From NCBI GenBank assembly GCA_930367205.1, contig OV884012.1:38145520-38209519 (forward strand): a DNA stretch of 64,000 nucleotides, given 5' to 3'. This DNA comes from Acanthosoma haemorrhoidale (lineage: Eukaryota; Arthropoda; Insecta; Hemiptera; Acanthosomatidae). Shown piece by piece: positions 11,402 to 24,590 of the stretch. Numbering within the stretch: position 1 is the stretch's first letter; every line of letters starts with the position of its first letter. The position numbers and the translations under genes are program-made. Under the pieces are notes generated by a model that was not told the DNA's origin, did not search any database, and was given only the letters and a program-made list of their open reading frames with translations.

Positions 11402-14400
11402 ATGTTTTTCTTTATAAATGGTGAAAGTTTCTGCAAAAAAGAGAACATTGATGTTTTGAGAAAAAAACAAAGTCAAATACATGCATTTTTTTTTTACCTA
11501 AAAAAAAAAAAGATCTTTGATTTCTTTTATATTGACGTCCTTGATGCAGTTTTTCATCCTCAATCCAATGGTGGTATTAGTTTTTAAATATCTCCAATAC
11601 TTAAGAAGATATCACGGTTTAAAGATATTGTGTATTGCGGGTTTAGTATCCTTTTTAAATGAAGGGGTAACGAGGGTTTTTGGAAGATAATTATTAAACT
11701 AGTGGAGATATCGAACTGTAAACAGTTAGAAACTGTTTAGAATGTCTTTCTTTATAAATAGTGAAAGTTTCTGCAAAAAACAGAACATTGATGTTTTGAG
11801 AAAAAAACAAAGTCTAATACATGCATTTTTTTTTTACCTAAAAAAAAAAAAGATCTTTGATTTCTTTTATATTGACGTCCTTGATGCAGTTTTTCATCCT
11901 CAATCCAATGGTGGTATTAGTTTTTAAATATCTCCAATACTTAAGAAGATATCACGGTTTAAAGATATTGTGTATTGCGGGTTTAGTATCCTTTTTAAAT
12001 GAAGGGGTAACGAGGGTTTTTGGAAGATAATTATTAAACTAGTGGAGATATCGAACTGTAAACAGTTAGAAACTGTTTAGAATGTCTTTCTTTATAAATA
12101 GTGAAAGTTTCTGCAAAAAACAGAACATTGATGTTTTGAGAAAAAAACAAAGTCTAATTAATACATGCATTTTTTTTTTACCTAAAAAAAAAGGTCTTTG
12201 ATTTCTTTTATATTGACGTCCTTGATGCAGTTTTTCATCCTGAATCCAATGGTGGTATTAGTTTTTAAATATCCCCAATACTTAAGGAGATATCACGGTT
12301 TAAAGATAGTGTGTATTGCGGGTTTAGTATCCTTTTTAAATGAAGGGGCAACGAGGGTTTTTGGAAGATAATTATTAAACTAGTGGAGATATCGAACTGT
12401 AAACAGTTAGAAACTGTTTAGAATGTCTTTCTTTATAAATAGTGAAAGTTTCTGCAAAAAACAGAACATTGATGTTTTGAGAAAAAAACAAAGTCTAATA
12501 CATGCATTTTTTTTTTACCTAAAAAAAAAAAGATCTTTGATTTCTTTTATATTGACGTCCTTGATGCAGTTTTTCATCCTCAATCCAATGGTGGTATTAG
12601 TTTTTAAATATCTCCAATACTTAAGAAGATATCACGGTTTAAAGATATTGTGTATTGCGGGTTTAGTATCCTTTTTAAATGAAGGGGTAACGAGGGTTTT
12701 TGGAAGATAATTATTAAACTAGTGGAGATATCGAACTGTAAACAGTTAGAAACTGTTTAGAATGTCTTTCTTTATAAATAGTGAAAGTTTCTGCAAAAAA
12801 CAGAACATTGATGTTTTGAGAAAAAAACAAAGTCTAATACATGCATTTTTTTTTTACCTAAAAAAAAAGGTCTTTGATTTCTTTTATATTGACGTCCTTG
12901 ATGCAGTTTTTCATCCTGAATCCAATGGTGGTATTAGTTTTTAAATATCCCCAATACTTAAGGAGATATCACGGTTTAAAGATAGTGTGTATTGCTAGTT
13001 TAGTATCCTTTTTAAATGAAGGGGCAACGAGGGTTTTTGGAAGATAATTATTAAACTAGTGGAGATATTCAACTGTAAACAGTTAGAAACTGTTTAGAAT
13101 GTTTTTCTTTATAAATGGTGAAAGTTTCTGCAAAAAACAGAACATTGATGTTTTGAGAAAAAAACAAAGTCTAATACATGCATTTTTTTTTTACCTAAAA
13201 AAAAAAAGGTCGTTGATTTCTTTTATATTGACGTCCTTGATGCAGGTTTTCATCCTGAATCCAATGGTGGTATTAGTTTTTAAATATCTCCAATACTTAA
13301 GGAGATATCGCGGTTTAAAGATAGTGTGTATTGCTGGTTTAGTATCCTTTTTAAATGAAGGGGCAACGAGGGTTTTTGGAAGATAATTATTAAACTAGTG
13401 GAGATATTCAACTGTAAACAGTTAGAAACTGTTTAGAATGTTTTTCTTTATAAATGGTGAAAGTTTCTGCAAAAAAGAGAACATTGATGTTTTGAGAAAA
13501 AAACAAAGTCAAATACATGCATTTTTTTTTTACCTAAAAAAAAAAAAGATCTTTGATTTCTTTTATATTGACGTCCTTGATGCAGTTTTTCATCCTCAAT
13601 CCAATGGTGGTATTAGTTTTTAAATATCTCCAATACTTAAGAAGATATCACGGTTTAAAGATATTGTGTATTGCGGGTTTAGTATCCTTTTTAAATGAAG
13701 GGGTAACGAGGGTTTTTGGAAGATAATTATTAAACTAGTGGAGATATCGAACTGTAAACAGTTAGAAACTGTTTAGAATGTCTTTCTTTATAAATAGTGA
13801 AAGTTTCTGCAAAAAACAGAACATTGATGTTTTGAGAAAAAAACAAAGTCTAATACATGCATTTTTTTTTTACCTAAAAAAAAAGGTCTTTGATTTCTTT
13901 TATATTGACGTCCTTGATGCAGTTTTTCATCCTGAATCCAATGGTGGTATTAGTTTTTAAATATCCCCAATACTTAAGGAGATATCACGGTTTAAAGATA
14001 GTGTGTATTGCGGGTTTAGTATCCTTTTTAAATGAAGGGGCAACGAGGGTTTTTGGAAGATAATTATTAAACTAGTGGAGATATCGAACTGTAAACAGTT
14101 AGAAACTGTTTAGAATGTCTTTCTTTATAAATAGTGAAAGTTTCTGCAAAAAACAGAACATTGATGTTTTGAGAAAAAAACAAAGTCTAATACATGCATT
14201 TTTTTTTTACCTAAAAAAAAAGGTCTTTGATTTCTTTTATATTGACGTCCTTGATGCAGGTTTTCATCCTGAATCCAATGGTGGTATTAGTTTTTAAATA
14301 TATCCAATACTTAAGGAGATATCGCGGTTTAAAGTAATTGTGTGTTGCTGGTTTAGTATCCTTTTTAAATGAAGGGGCAACGAGGGTTTTTGGAAGATAA

Positions 14401-15650
14401 TTATTAAACTAGTGGAGATATTCAACTGTAAACAGTTAGAAACTGTTTAGAATGTTTTTCTTTATAAATGGTGAAAGTTTCTGCAAAAAACAGAACATTG
14501 ATGTTTTGAGAAAAAAACAAAGTCTAATACATGCATTTTTTTTTTACCTAAAAAAAAAAAGGTCGTTGATTTCTTTTATATTGACGTCCTTGATGCAGGT
14601 TTTCATCCTGAATCCAATGGTGGTATTAGTTTTTAAATATCTCCAATACTTAAGGAGATATCGCGGTTTAAAGATAGTGTGTATTGCTGGTTTAGTATCC
14701 TTTTTAAATGAAGGGGCAACGAGGGTTTTTGGAAGATAATTATTAAACTAGTGGAGATATTCAACTGTAAACAGTTAGAAACTGTTTAGAATGTTTTTCT
14801 TTATAAATGGTGAAAGTTTCTGCAAAAAAGAGAACATTGATGTTTTGAGAAAAAAACAAAGTCAAATACATGCATTTTTTTTTTACCTAAAAAAAAAAAG
14901 ATCTTTGATTTCTTTTATATTGACGTCCTTGATGCAGTTTTTCATCCTGAATCCAATGGTGGTATTAGTTTTTAAATATCCCCAATACTTAAGGAGATAT
15001 CACGGTTTAAAGATAGTGTGTATTGCGGGTTTAGTATCCTTTTTAAATGAAGGGGCAACGAGGGTTTTTGGAAGATAATTATTAAACTAGTGGAGATATC
15101 GAACTGTAAACAGTTAGAAACTGTTTAGAATGTCTTTCTTTATAAATAGTGAAAGTTTCTGCAAAAAACAGAACATTGATGTTTTGAGAAAAAAACAAAG
15201 TCTAATACATGCATTTTTTTTTTACCTAAAAAAAAAGGTCTTTGATTTCTTTTATATTGACGTCCTTGATGCAGTTTTTCATCCTGAATCCAATGGTGGT
15301 ATTAGTTTTTAAATATCCCCAATACTTAAGGAGATATCACGGTTTAAAGATAGTGTGTATTGCGGGTTTAGTATCCTTTTTAAATGAAGGGGCAACGAGG
15401 GTTTTTGGAAGATAATTATTAAACTAGTGGAGATATCGAACTGTAAACAGTTAGAAACTGTTTAGAATGTCTTTCTTTATAAATAGTGAAAGTTTCTGCA
15501 AAAAACAGAACATTGATGTTTTGAGAAAAAAACAAAGTCTAATACATGCATTTTTTTTTTACCTAAAAAAAAAGGTCTTTGATTTCTTTTATATTGACGT
15601 CCTTGATGCAGGTTTTCATCCTGAATCCAATGGTGGTATTAGTTTTTAAA
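11402..15650 (+). repeat. Duplicated satellite block A, right copy
   Basis: Partner of the block starting at 5642. It keeps one monomer (13778) that the left copy lacks. The correspondence fades after about 15650, where the tail of the 15467 unit changes from the AAGGAG...GTAATTG type to the AAGAAG...GATATTG type. Confidence 0.85.
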
Positions 15651-16140
15651 TATCTCCAATACTTAAGAAGATATCACGGTTTAAAGATATTGTGTATTGC
15701 GGGTTTAGTATCCTTTTTAAATGAAGGGGTAACGAGGGTTTTTGGAAGATAATTATTAAACTAGTGGAGATATCGAACTGTAAACAGTTAGAAACTGTTT
15801 AGAATGTCTTTCTTTATAAATAGTGAAAGTTTCTGCAAAAAACAGAACATTGATGTTTTGAGAAAAAAACAAAGTCTAATACATGCATTTTTTTTTTACC
15901 TAAAAAAAAAGGTCTTTGATTTCTTTTATATTGACGTCCTTGATGCAGGTTTTCATCCTGAATCCAATGGTGGTATTAGTTTTTAAATATCTCCAATACT
16001 TAAGAAGATATCACGGTTTAAAGATAGTGTGTATTGCGGGTTTAGTATCCTTTTTAAATGAAGGGGTAACGAGGGTTTTTGGAAGATAATTATTAAACTA
16101 GTGGAGATATCGAACTGTAAACAGTTAGAAACTGTTTAGA
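14115..16140 (+). repeat. Duplicated 6-monomer block, left copy (offset 3,713)
   Basis: Units at 14115, 14452, 14791, 15130, 15467 and 15804 match those at 17828, 18165, 18504, 18843, 19180 and 19517, including the uncommon ATATATCC variant in the tail of the first unit. The duplication is 11 monomers apart and overlaps block A. Confidence 0.8.
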
Positions 16141-17827
16141 ATGTCTTTCTTTATAAATAGTGAAAGTTTCTGCAAAAAACAGAACATTGATGTTTTGAGA
16201 AAAAAACAAAGTCTAATACATGCATTTTTTTTTTACCTAAAAAAAAAGGTCTTTGATTTCTTTTATATTGACGTCCTTGATGCAGTTTTTCATCCTGAAT
16301 CCAATGGTGGTATTAGTTTTTAAATATTCCCAATACTTAAGGAGATATCACGGTTTAAAGATAGTGTGTATTGCGGGTTTAGTATCCTTTTTAAATGAAG
16401 GGGCAACGAGGGTTTTTGGAAGATAATTATTAAACTAGTGGAGATATCGAACTGTAAACAGTTAGAAACTGTTTAGAATGTCTTTCTTTATAAATAGTGA
16501 AAGTTTCTGCAAAAAACAGAACATTGATGTTTTGAGAAAAAAACAAAGTCTAATACATGCATTTTTTTTTTACCTAAAAAAAAAGGTCTTTGATTTCTTT
16601 TATATTGACGTCCTTGATGCAGGTTTTCATCCTGAATCCAATGGTGGTATTAGTTTTTAAATATCTCCAATACTTAAGAAGATATCACGGTTTAAAGATA
16701 TTGTGTATTGCGGGTTTAGTATCCTTTTTAAATGAAGGGGTAACGAGGGTTTTTGGAAGATAATTATTAAACTAGTGGAGATATCGAACTGTAAACAGTT
16801 AGAAACTGTTTAGAATGTCTTTCTTTATAAATAGTGAAAGTTTCTGCAAAAAACAGAACATTGATGTTTTGAGAAAAAAACAAAGTCTAATACATGCATT
16901 TTTTTTTTACCTAAAAAAAAAGGTCTTTGATTTCTTTTATATTGACGTCCTTGATGCAGTTTTTCATCCTGAATCCAATGGTGGTATTAGTTTTTAAATA
17001 TATCCAATACTTAAGGAGATATCGCGGTTTAAAGTAATTGTGTGTTGCTGGTTTAGTATCCTTTTTAAATGAAGGGGCAACGAGGGTTTTTGGAAGATAA
17101 TTATTAAACTAGTGGAGATATTCAACTGTAAACAGTTAGAAACTGTTTAGAATGTTTTTCTTTATAAATGGTGAAAGTTTCTGCAAAAAACAGAACATTG
17201 ATGTTTTGAGAAAAAAACAAAGTCTAATACATGCATTTTTTTTTTACCTAAAAAAAAAAAGGTCGTTGATTTCTTTTATATTGACGTCCTTGATGCAGTT
17301 TTTCATCCTGAATCCAATGGTGGTATTAGTTTTTAAATATCCCCAATACTTAAGGAGATATCACGGTTTAAAGATAGTGTGTATTGCGGGTTTAGTATCC
17401 TTTTTAAATGAAGGGGCAACGAGGGTTTTTGGAAGATAATTATTAAACTAGTGGAGATATCGAACTGTAAACAGTTAGAAACTGTTTAGAATGTCTTTCT
17501 TTATAAATAGTGAAAGTTTCTGCAAAAAACAGAACATTGATGTTTTGAGAAAAAAACAAAGTCTAATACATGCATTTTTTTTTTACCTAAAAAAAAAGGT
17601 CTTTGATTTCTTTTATATTGACGTCCTTGATGCAGGTTTTCATCCTGAATCCAATGGTGGTATTAGTTTTTAAATATCTCCAATACTTAAGAAGATATCA
17701 CGGTTTAAAGATATTGTGTATTGCGGGTTTAGTATCCTTTTTAAATGAAGGGGTAACGAGGGTTTTTGGAAGATAATTATTAAACTAGTGGAGATATCGA
17801 ACTGTAAACAGTTAGAAACTGTTTAGA

Positions 17828-19853
17828 ATGTCTTTCTTTATAAATAGTGAAAGTTTCTGCAAAAAAAAGAACATTGATGTTTTGAGAAAAAAACAAAGTC
17901 TAATACATGCATTTTTTTTTTACCTAAAAAAAAAGGTCTTTGATTTCTTTTATATTGACGTCCTTGATGCAGGTTTTCATCCTGAATCCAATGGTGGTAT
18001 TAGTTTTTAAATATATCCAATACTTAAGGAGATATCGCGGTTTAAAGTAATTGTGTGTTGCTGGTTTAGTATCCTTTTTAAATGAAGGGGCAACGAGGGT
18101 TTTTGGAAGATAATTATTAAACTAGTGGAGATATTCAACTGTAAACAGTTAGAAACTGTTTAGAATGTTTTTCTTTATAAATGGTGAAAGTTTCTGCAAA
18201 AAACAGAACATTGATGTTTTGAGAAAAAAACAAAGTCTAATACATGCATTTTTTTTTTACCTAAAAAAAAAAAGGTCGTTGATTTCTTTTATATTGACGT
18301 CCTTGATGCAGGTTTTCATCCTGAATCCAATGGTGGTATTAGTTTTTAAATATCTCCAATACTTAAGGAGATATCGCGGTTTAAAGATAGTGTGTATTGC
18401 TGGTTTAGTATCCTTTTTAAATGAAGGGGCAACGAGGGTTTTTGGAAGATAATTATTAAACTAGTGGAGATATTCAACTGTAAACAGTTAGAAACTGTTT
18501 AGAATGTTTTTCTTTATAAATGGTGAAAGTTTCTGCAAAAAAGAGAACATTGATGTTTTGAGAAAAAAACAAAGTCAAATACATGCATTTTTTTTTTACC
18601 TAAAAAAAAAAAGATCTTTGATTTCTTTTATATTGACGTCCTTGATGCAGTTTTTCATCCTGAATCCAATGGTGGTATTAGTTTTTAAATATCCCCAATA
18701 CTTAAGGAGATATCACGGTTTAAAGATAGTGTGTATTGCGGGTTTAGTATCCTTTTTAAATGAAGGGGCAACGAGGGTTTTTGGAAGATAATTATTAAAC
18801 TAGTGGAGATATCGAACTGTAAACAGTTAGAAACTGTTTAGAATGTCTTTCTTTATAAATAGTGAAAGTTTCTGCAAAAAACAGAACATTGATGTTTTGA
18901 GAAAAAAACAAAGTCTAATACATGCATTTTTTTTTTACCTAAAAAAAAAGGTCTTTGATTTCTTTTATATTGACGTCCTTGATGCAGTTTTTCATCCTGA
19001 ATCCAATGGTGGTATTAGTTTTTAAATATCCCCAATACTTAAGGAGATATCACGGTTTAAAGATAGTGTGTATTGCGGGTTTAGTATCCTTTTTAAATGA
19101 AGGGGCAACGAGGGTTTTTGGAAGATAATTATTAAACTAGTGGAGATATCGAACTGTAAACAGTTAGAAACTGTTTAGAATGTCTTTCTTTATAAATAGT
19201 GAAAGTTTCTGCAAAAAACAGAACATTGATGTTTTGAGAAAAAAACAAAGTCTAATACATGCATTTTTTTTTTACCTAAAAAAAAAGGTCTTTGATTTCT
19301 TTTATATTGACGTCCTTGATGCAGGTTTTCATCCTGAATCCAATGGTGGTATTAGTTTTTAAATATCTCCAATACTTAAGAAGATATCACGGTTTAAAGA
19401 TATTGTGTATTGCGGGTTTAGTATCCTTTTTAAATGAAGGGGTAACGAGGGTTTTTGGAAGATAATTATTAAACTAGTGGAGATATCGAACTGTAAACAG
19501 TTAGAAACTGTTTAGAATGTCTTTCTTTATAAATAGTGAAAGTTTCTGCAAAAAACAGAACATTGATGTTTTGAGAAAAAAACAAAGTCTAATACATGCA
19601 TTTTTTTTTTACCTAAAAAAAAAGGTCTTTGATTTCTTTTATATTGACGTCCTTGATGCAGGTTTTCATCCTGAATCCAATGGTGGTATTAGTTTTTAAA
19701 TATCTCCAATACTTAAGAAGATATCACGGTTTAAAGATATTGTGTATTGCGGGTTTAGTATCCTTTTTAAATGAAGGGGTAACGAGGGTTTTTGGAAGAT
19801 AATTATTAAACTAGTGGAGATATCGAACTGTAAACAGTTAGAAACTGTTTAGA
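17828..19853 (+). repeat. Duplicated 6-monomer block, right copy (offset 3,713)
   Basis: Partner of the block starting at 14115. A private change is present in its first unit (AAAAAAAAGAAC instead of AAAAAACAGAAC near 17865), so this copy has picked up at least one new mutation since the duplication. Confidence 0.8.
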
Positions 19854-22800
19854 ATGTCTTTCTTTATAAATAGTGAAAGTTTCTGCAAAAAACAGAACAT
19901 TGATGTTTTGAGAAAAAAACAAAGTCTAATACATGCATTTTTTTTTTACCTAAAAAAAAAGGTCTTTGATTTCTTTTATATTGACGTCCTTGATGCAGGT
20001 TTTCATCCTGAATCCAATGGTGGTATTAGTTTTTAAATATCTCCAATACTTAAGGAGATATCGCGGTTTAAAGTAATTGTGTGTTGCTGGTTTAGTATCC
20101 TTTTTAAATGAAGGGGCAACGAGGGTTTTTGGAAGATAATTATTAAACTAGTGGAGATATTCAACTGTAAACAGTTAGAAACTGTTTAGAATGTTTTTCT
20201 TTATAAATGGTGAAAGTTTCTGCAAAAAACAGAACATTGATGTTTTGAGAAAAAAACAAAGTCTAAATACATGCATTTTTTTTTTACCTAAAAAAAAAAA
20301 GGTCGTTGATTTCTTTTATATTGACGTCCTTGATGCAGGTTTTCATCCTGAATCCAATGGTGGTATTAGTTTTTAAATATCTCCAATACTTAAGGAGATA
20401 TCGCGGTTTAAAGATAGTGTGTATTGCTAGTTTAGTATCCTTTTTAAATGAAGGGGCAACGAGGGTTTTTGGAAGATAATTATTAAACTAGTGGAGATAT
20501 TCAACTGTAAACAGTTAGAAACTGTTTAGAATGTTTTTCTTTATAAATGGTGAAAGTTTCTGCAAAAAAGAGAACATTGATGTTTTGAGAAAAAAACAAA
20601 GTCAAATACATGCATTTTTTTTTTACCTAAAAAAAAAAAGATCTTTGATTTCTTTTATATTGACGTCCTTGATGCAGTTTTTCATCCTCAATCCAATGGT
20701 GGTATTAGTTTTTAAATATCTCCAATACTTAAGAAGATATCACGGTTTAAAGATATTGTGTATTGCGGGTTTAGTATCCTTTTTAAATGAAGGGGTAACG
20801 AGGGTTTTTGGAAGATAATTATTAAACTAGTGGAGATATCGAACTGTAAACAGTTAGAAACTGTTTAGAATGTCTTTCTTTATAAATAGTGAAAGTTTCT
20901 GCAAAAAACAGAACATTGATGTTTTGAGAAAAAAACAAAGTCTAATACATGCATTTTTTTTTTACCTAAAAAAAAAGGTCTTTGATTTCTTTTATATTGA
21001 CGTCCTTGATGCAGTTTTTCATCCTGAATCCAATGGTGGTATTAGTTTTTAAATATCCCCAATACTTAAGGAGATATCACGGTTTAAAGATAGTGTGTAT
21101 TGCGGGTTTAGTATCCTTTTTAAATGAAGGGGCAACGAGGGTTTTTGGAAGATAATTATTAAACTAGTGGAGATATCGAACTTTAAACAGTTAGAAACTG
21201 TTTAGAATGTCTTTCTTTATAAATAGTGAAAGTTTCTGCAAAAAACAGAACATTGATGTTTTGAGAAAAAAACAAAGTCTAATACATGCATTTTTTTTTT
21301 ACCTAAAAAAAAAAAGGTCGTTGATTTCTTTTATATTGACGTCCTTGATGCAGGTTTTCATCCTGAATCCAATGGTGGTATTAGTTTTTAAATATCTCCA
21401 ATACTTAAGAAGATATCACGGTTTAAAGATATTGTGTATTGCGGGTTTAGTATCCTTTTTAAATGAAGGGGTAACGAGGGTTTTTGGAAGATAATTATTA
21501 AACTAGTGGAGATATCGAACTGTAAACAGTTAGAAACTGTTTAGAATGTCTTTCTTTATAAATAGTGAAAGTTTCTGCAAAAAACAGAACATTGATGTTT
21601 TGAGAAAAAAACAAAGTCTAATACATGCATTTTTTTTTTACCTAAAAAAAAAGGTCTTTGATTTCTTTTATATTGACGTCCTTGATGCAGGTTTTCATCC
21701 TGAATCCAATGGTGGTATTAGTTTTTAAATATCTCCAATACTTAAGAAGATATCACGGTTTAAAGATATTGTGTATTGCGGGTTTAGTATCCTTTTTAAA
21801 TGAAGGGGTAACGAGGGTTTTTGGAAGATAATTATTAAACTAGTGGAGATATCGAACTGTAAACAGTTAGAAACTGTTTAGAATGTCTTTCTTTATAAAT
21901 AGTGAAAGTTTCTGCAAAAAACAGAACATTGATGTTTTGAGAAAAAAACAAAGTCTAATACATGCATTTTTTTTTTACCTAAAAAAAAAGGTCTTTGATT
22001 TCTTTTATATTGACGTCCTTGATGCAGTTTTTCATCCTGAATCCAATGGTGGTATTAGTTTTTAAATATTCCCAATACTTAAGGAGATATCACGGTTTAA
22101 AGATAGTGTGTATTGCGGGTTTAGTATCCTTTTTAAATGAAGGGGCAACGAGGGTTTTTGGAAGATAATTATTAAACTAGTGGAGATATCGAACTGTAAA
22201 CAGTTAGAAACTGTTTAGAATGTCTTTCTTTATAAATAGTGAAAGTTTCTGCAAAAAACAGAACATTGATGTTTTGAGAAAAAAACAAAGTCTAATACAT
22301 GCATTTTTTTTTTACCTAAAAAAAAAGGTCTTTGATTTCTTTTATATTGACGTCCTTGATGCAGGTTTTCATCCTGAATCCAATGGTGGTATTAGTTTTT
22401 AAATATCTCCAATACTTAAGGAGATATCGCGGTTTAAAATAATTGTGTGTTGCTGGTTTAGTATCCTTTTTAAATGAAGGGGCAACGAGGGTTTTTGGAA
22501 GATAATTATTAAACTAGTGGAGATATTCAACTGTAAACAGTTAGAAACTGTTTAGAATGTTTTTCTTTATAAATGGTGAAAGTTTCTGCAAAAAACAGAA
22601 CATTGATGTTTTGAGAAAAAAACAAAGTCTAATACATGCATTTTTTTTTTACCTAAAAAAAAAAAGGTCGTTGATTTCTTTTATATTGACGTCCTTGATG
22701 CAGGTTTTCATCCTGAATCCAATGGTGGTATTAGTTTTTAAATATCTCCAATACTTAAGGAGATATCGCGGTTTAAAGATAGTGTGTATTGCTAGTTTAG

Positions 22801-24590
22801 TATCCTTTTTAAATGAAGGGGCAACGAGGGTTTTTGGAAGATAATTATTAAACTAGTGGAGATATTCAACTGTAAACAGTTAGAAACTGTTTAGAATGTT
22901 TTTCTTTATAAATGGTGAAAGTTTCTGCAAAAAAGAGAACATTGATGTTTTGAGAAAAAAACAAAGTCAAATACATGCATTTTTTTTTTACCTAAAAAAA
23001 AAAAGATCTTTGATTTCTTTTATATTGACGTCCTTGATGCAGTTTTTCATCCTCAATCCAATGGTGGTATTAGTTTTTAAATATCTCCAATACTTAAGAA
23101 GATATCACGGTTTAAAGATATTGTGTATTGCGGGTTTAGTATCCTTTTTAAATGAAGGGGTAACGAGGGTTTTTGGAAGATAATTATTAAACTAGTGGAG
23201 ATATCGAACTGTAAACAGTTAGAAACTGTTTAGAATGTCTTTCTTTATAAATAGTGAAAGTTTCTGCAAAAAACAGAACATTGATGTTTTGAGAAAAAAA
23301 CAAAGTCTAATACATGCATTTTTTTTTTACCTAAAAAAAAAGGTCTTTGATTTCTTTTATATTGACGTCCTTGATGCAGTTTTTCATCCTGAATCCAATG
23401 GTGGTATTAGTTTTTAAATATCCCCAATACTTAAGGAGATATCACGGTTTAAAGATAGTGTGTATTGCGGGTTTAGTATCCTTTTTAAATGAAGGGGCAA
23501 CGAGGGTTTTTGGAAGATAATTATTAAACTAGTGGAGATATCGAACTTTAAACAGTTAGAAACTGTTTAGAATGTCTTTCTTTATAAATAGTGAAAGTTT
23601 CTGCAAAAAACAGAACATTGATGTTTTGAGAAAAAAACAAAGTCTAATACATGCATTTTTTTTTTACCTAAAAAAAAAGGTCTTTGATTTCTTTTATATT
23701 GACGTCCTTGATGCAGGTTTTCATCCTGAATCCAATGGTGGTATTAGTTTTTAAATATCTCCAATACTTAAGGAGATATCGCGGTTTAAAGTAATTGTGT
23801 GTTGCTGGTTTAGTATCCTTTTTAAATGAAGGGGCAACGAGGGTTTTTGGAAGATAATTATTAAACTAGTGGAGATATTCAACTGTAAACAGTTAGAAAC
23901 TGTTTAGAATGTTTTTCTTTATAAATGGTGAAAGTTTCTGCAAAAAACAGAACATTGATGTTTTGAGAAAAAAACAAAGTCTAATACATGCATTTTTTTT
24001 TTACCTAAAAAAAAAAAGGTCGTTGATTTCTTTTATATTGACGTCCTTGATGCAGGTTTTCATCCTGAATCCAATGGTGGTATTAGTTTTTAAATATCTC
24101 CAATACTTAAGGAGATATCGCGGTTTAAAGATAGTGTGTATTGCTGGTTTAGTATCCTTTTTAAATGAAGGGGCAACGAGGGTTTTTGGAAGATAATTAT
24201 TAAACTAGTGGAGATATCGAACTGTAAACAGTTAGAAACTGTTTAGAATGTCTTTCTTTATAAATAGTGAAAGTTTCTGCAAAAAAGAGAACATTGATGT
24301 TTTGAGAAAAAAACAAAGTCTAATTAATACATGCATTTTTTTTTACCTAAAAAAAAAAAAGGTCTTTGATTTCTTTTATATTGACGTCCTTGATGCAGTT
24401 TTTCATCCTGAATCCAATGGTTGTATTAGTTTTTAAATATCTCCAATACTTAAGGAGATATCGCGGTTTAAAGTAATTGTGTATTGCTGGTTTAGTATCC
24501 TTTTTAAATGAAGGGGCAACGAGGGTTTTTGGAAGATAATTATTAAACTAGTGGAGATATTCAACTGTAAACAGTTAGAAACTGTTTAGA

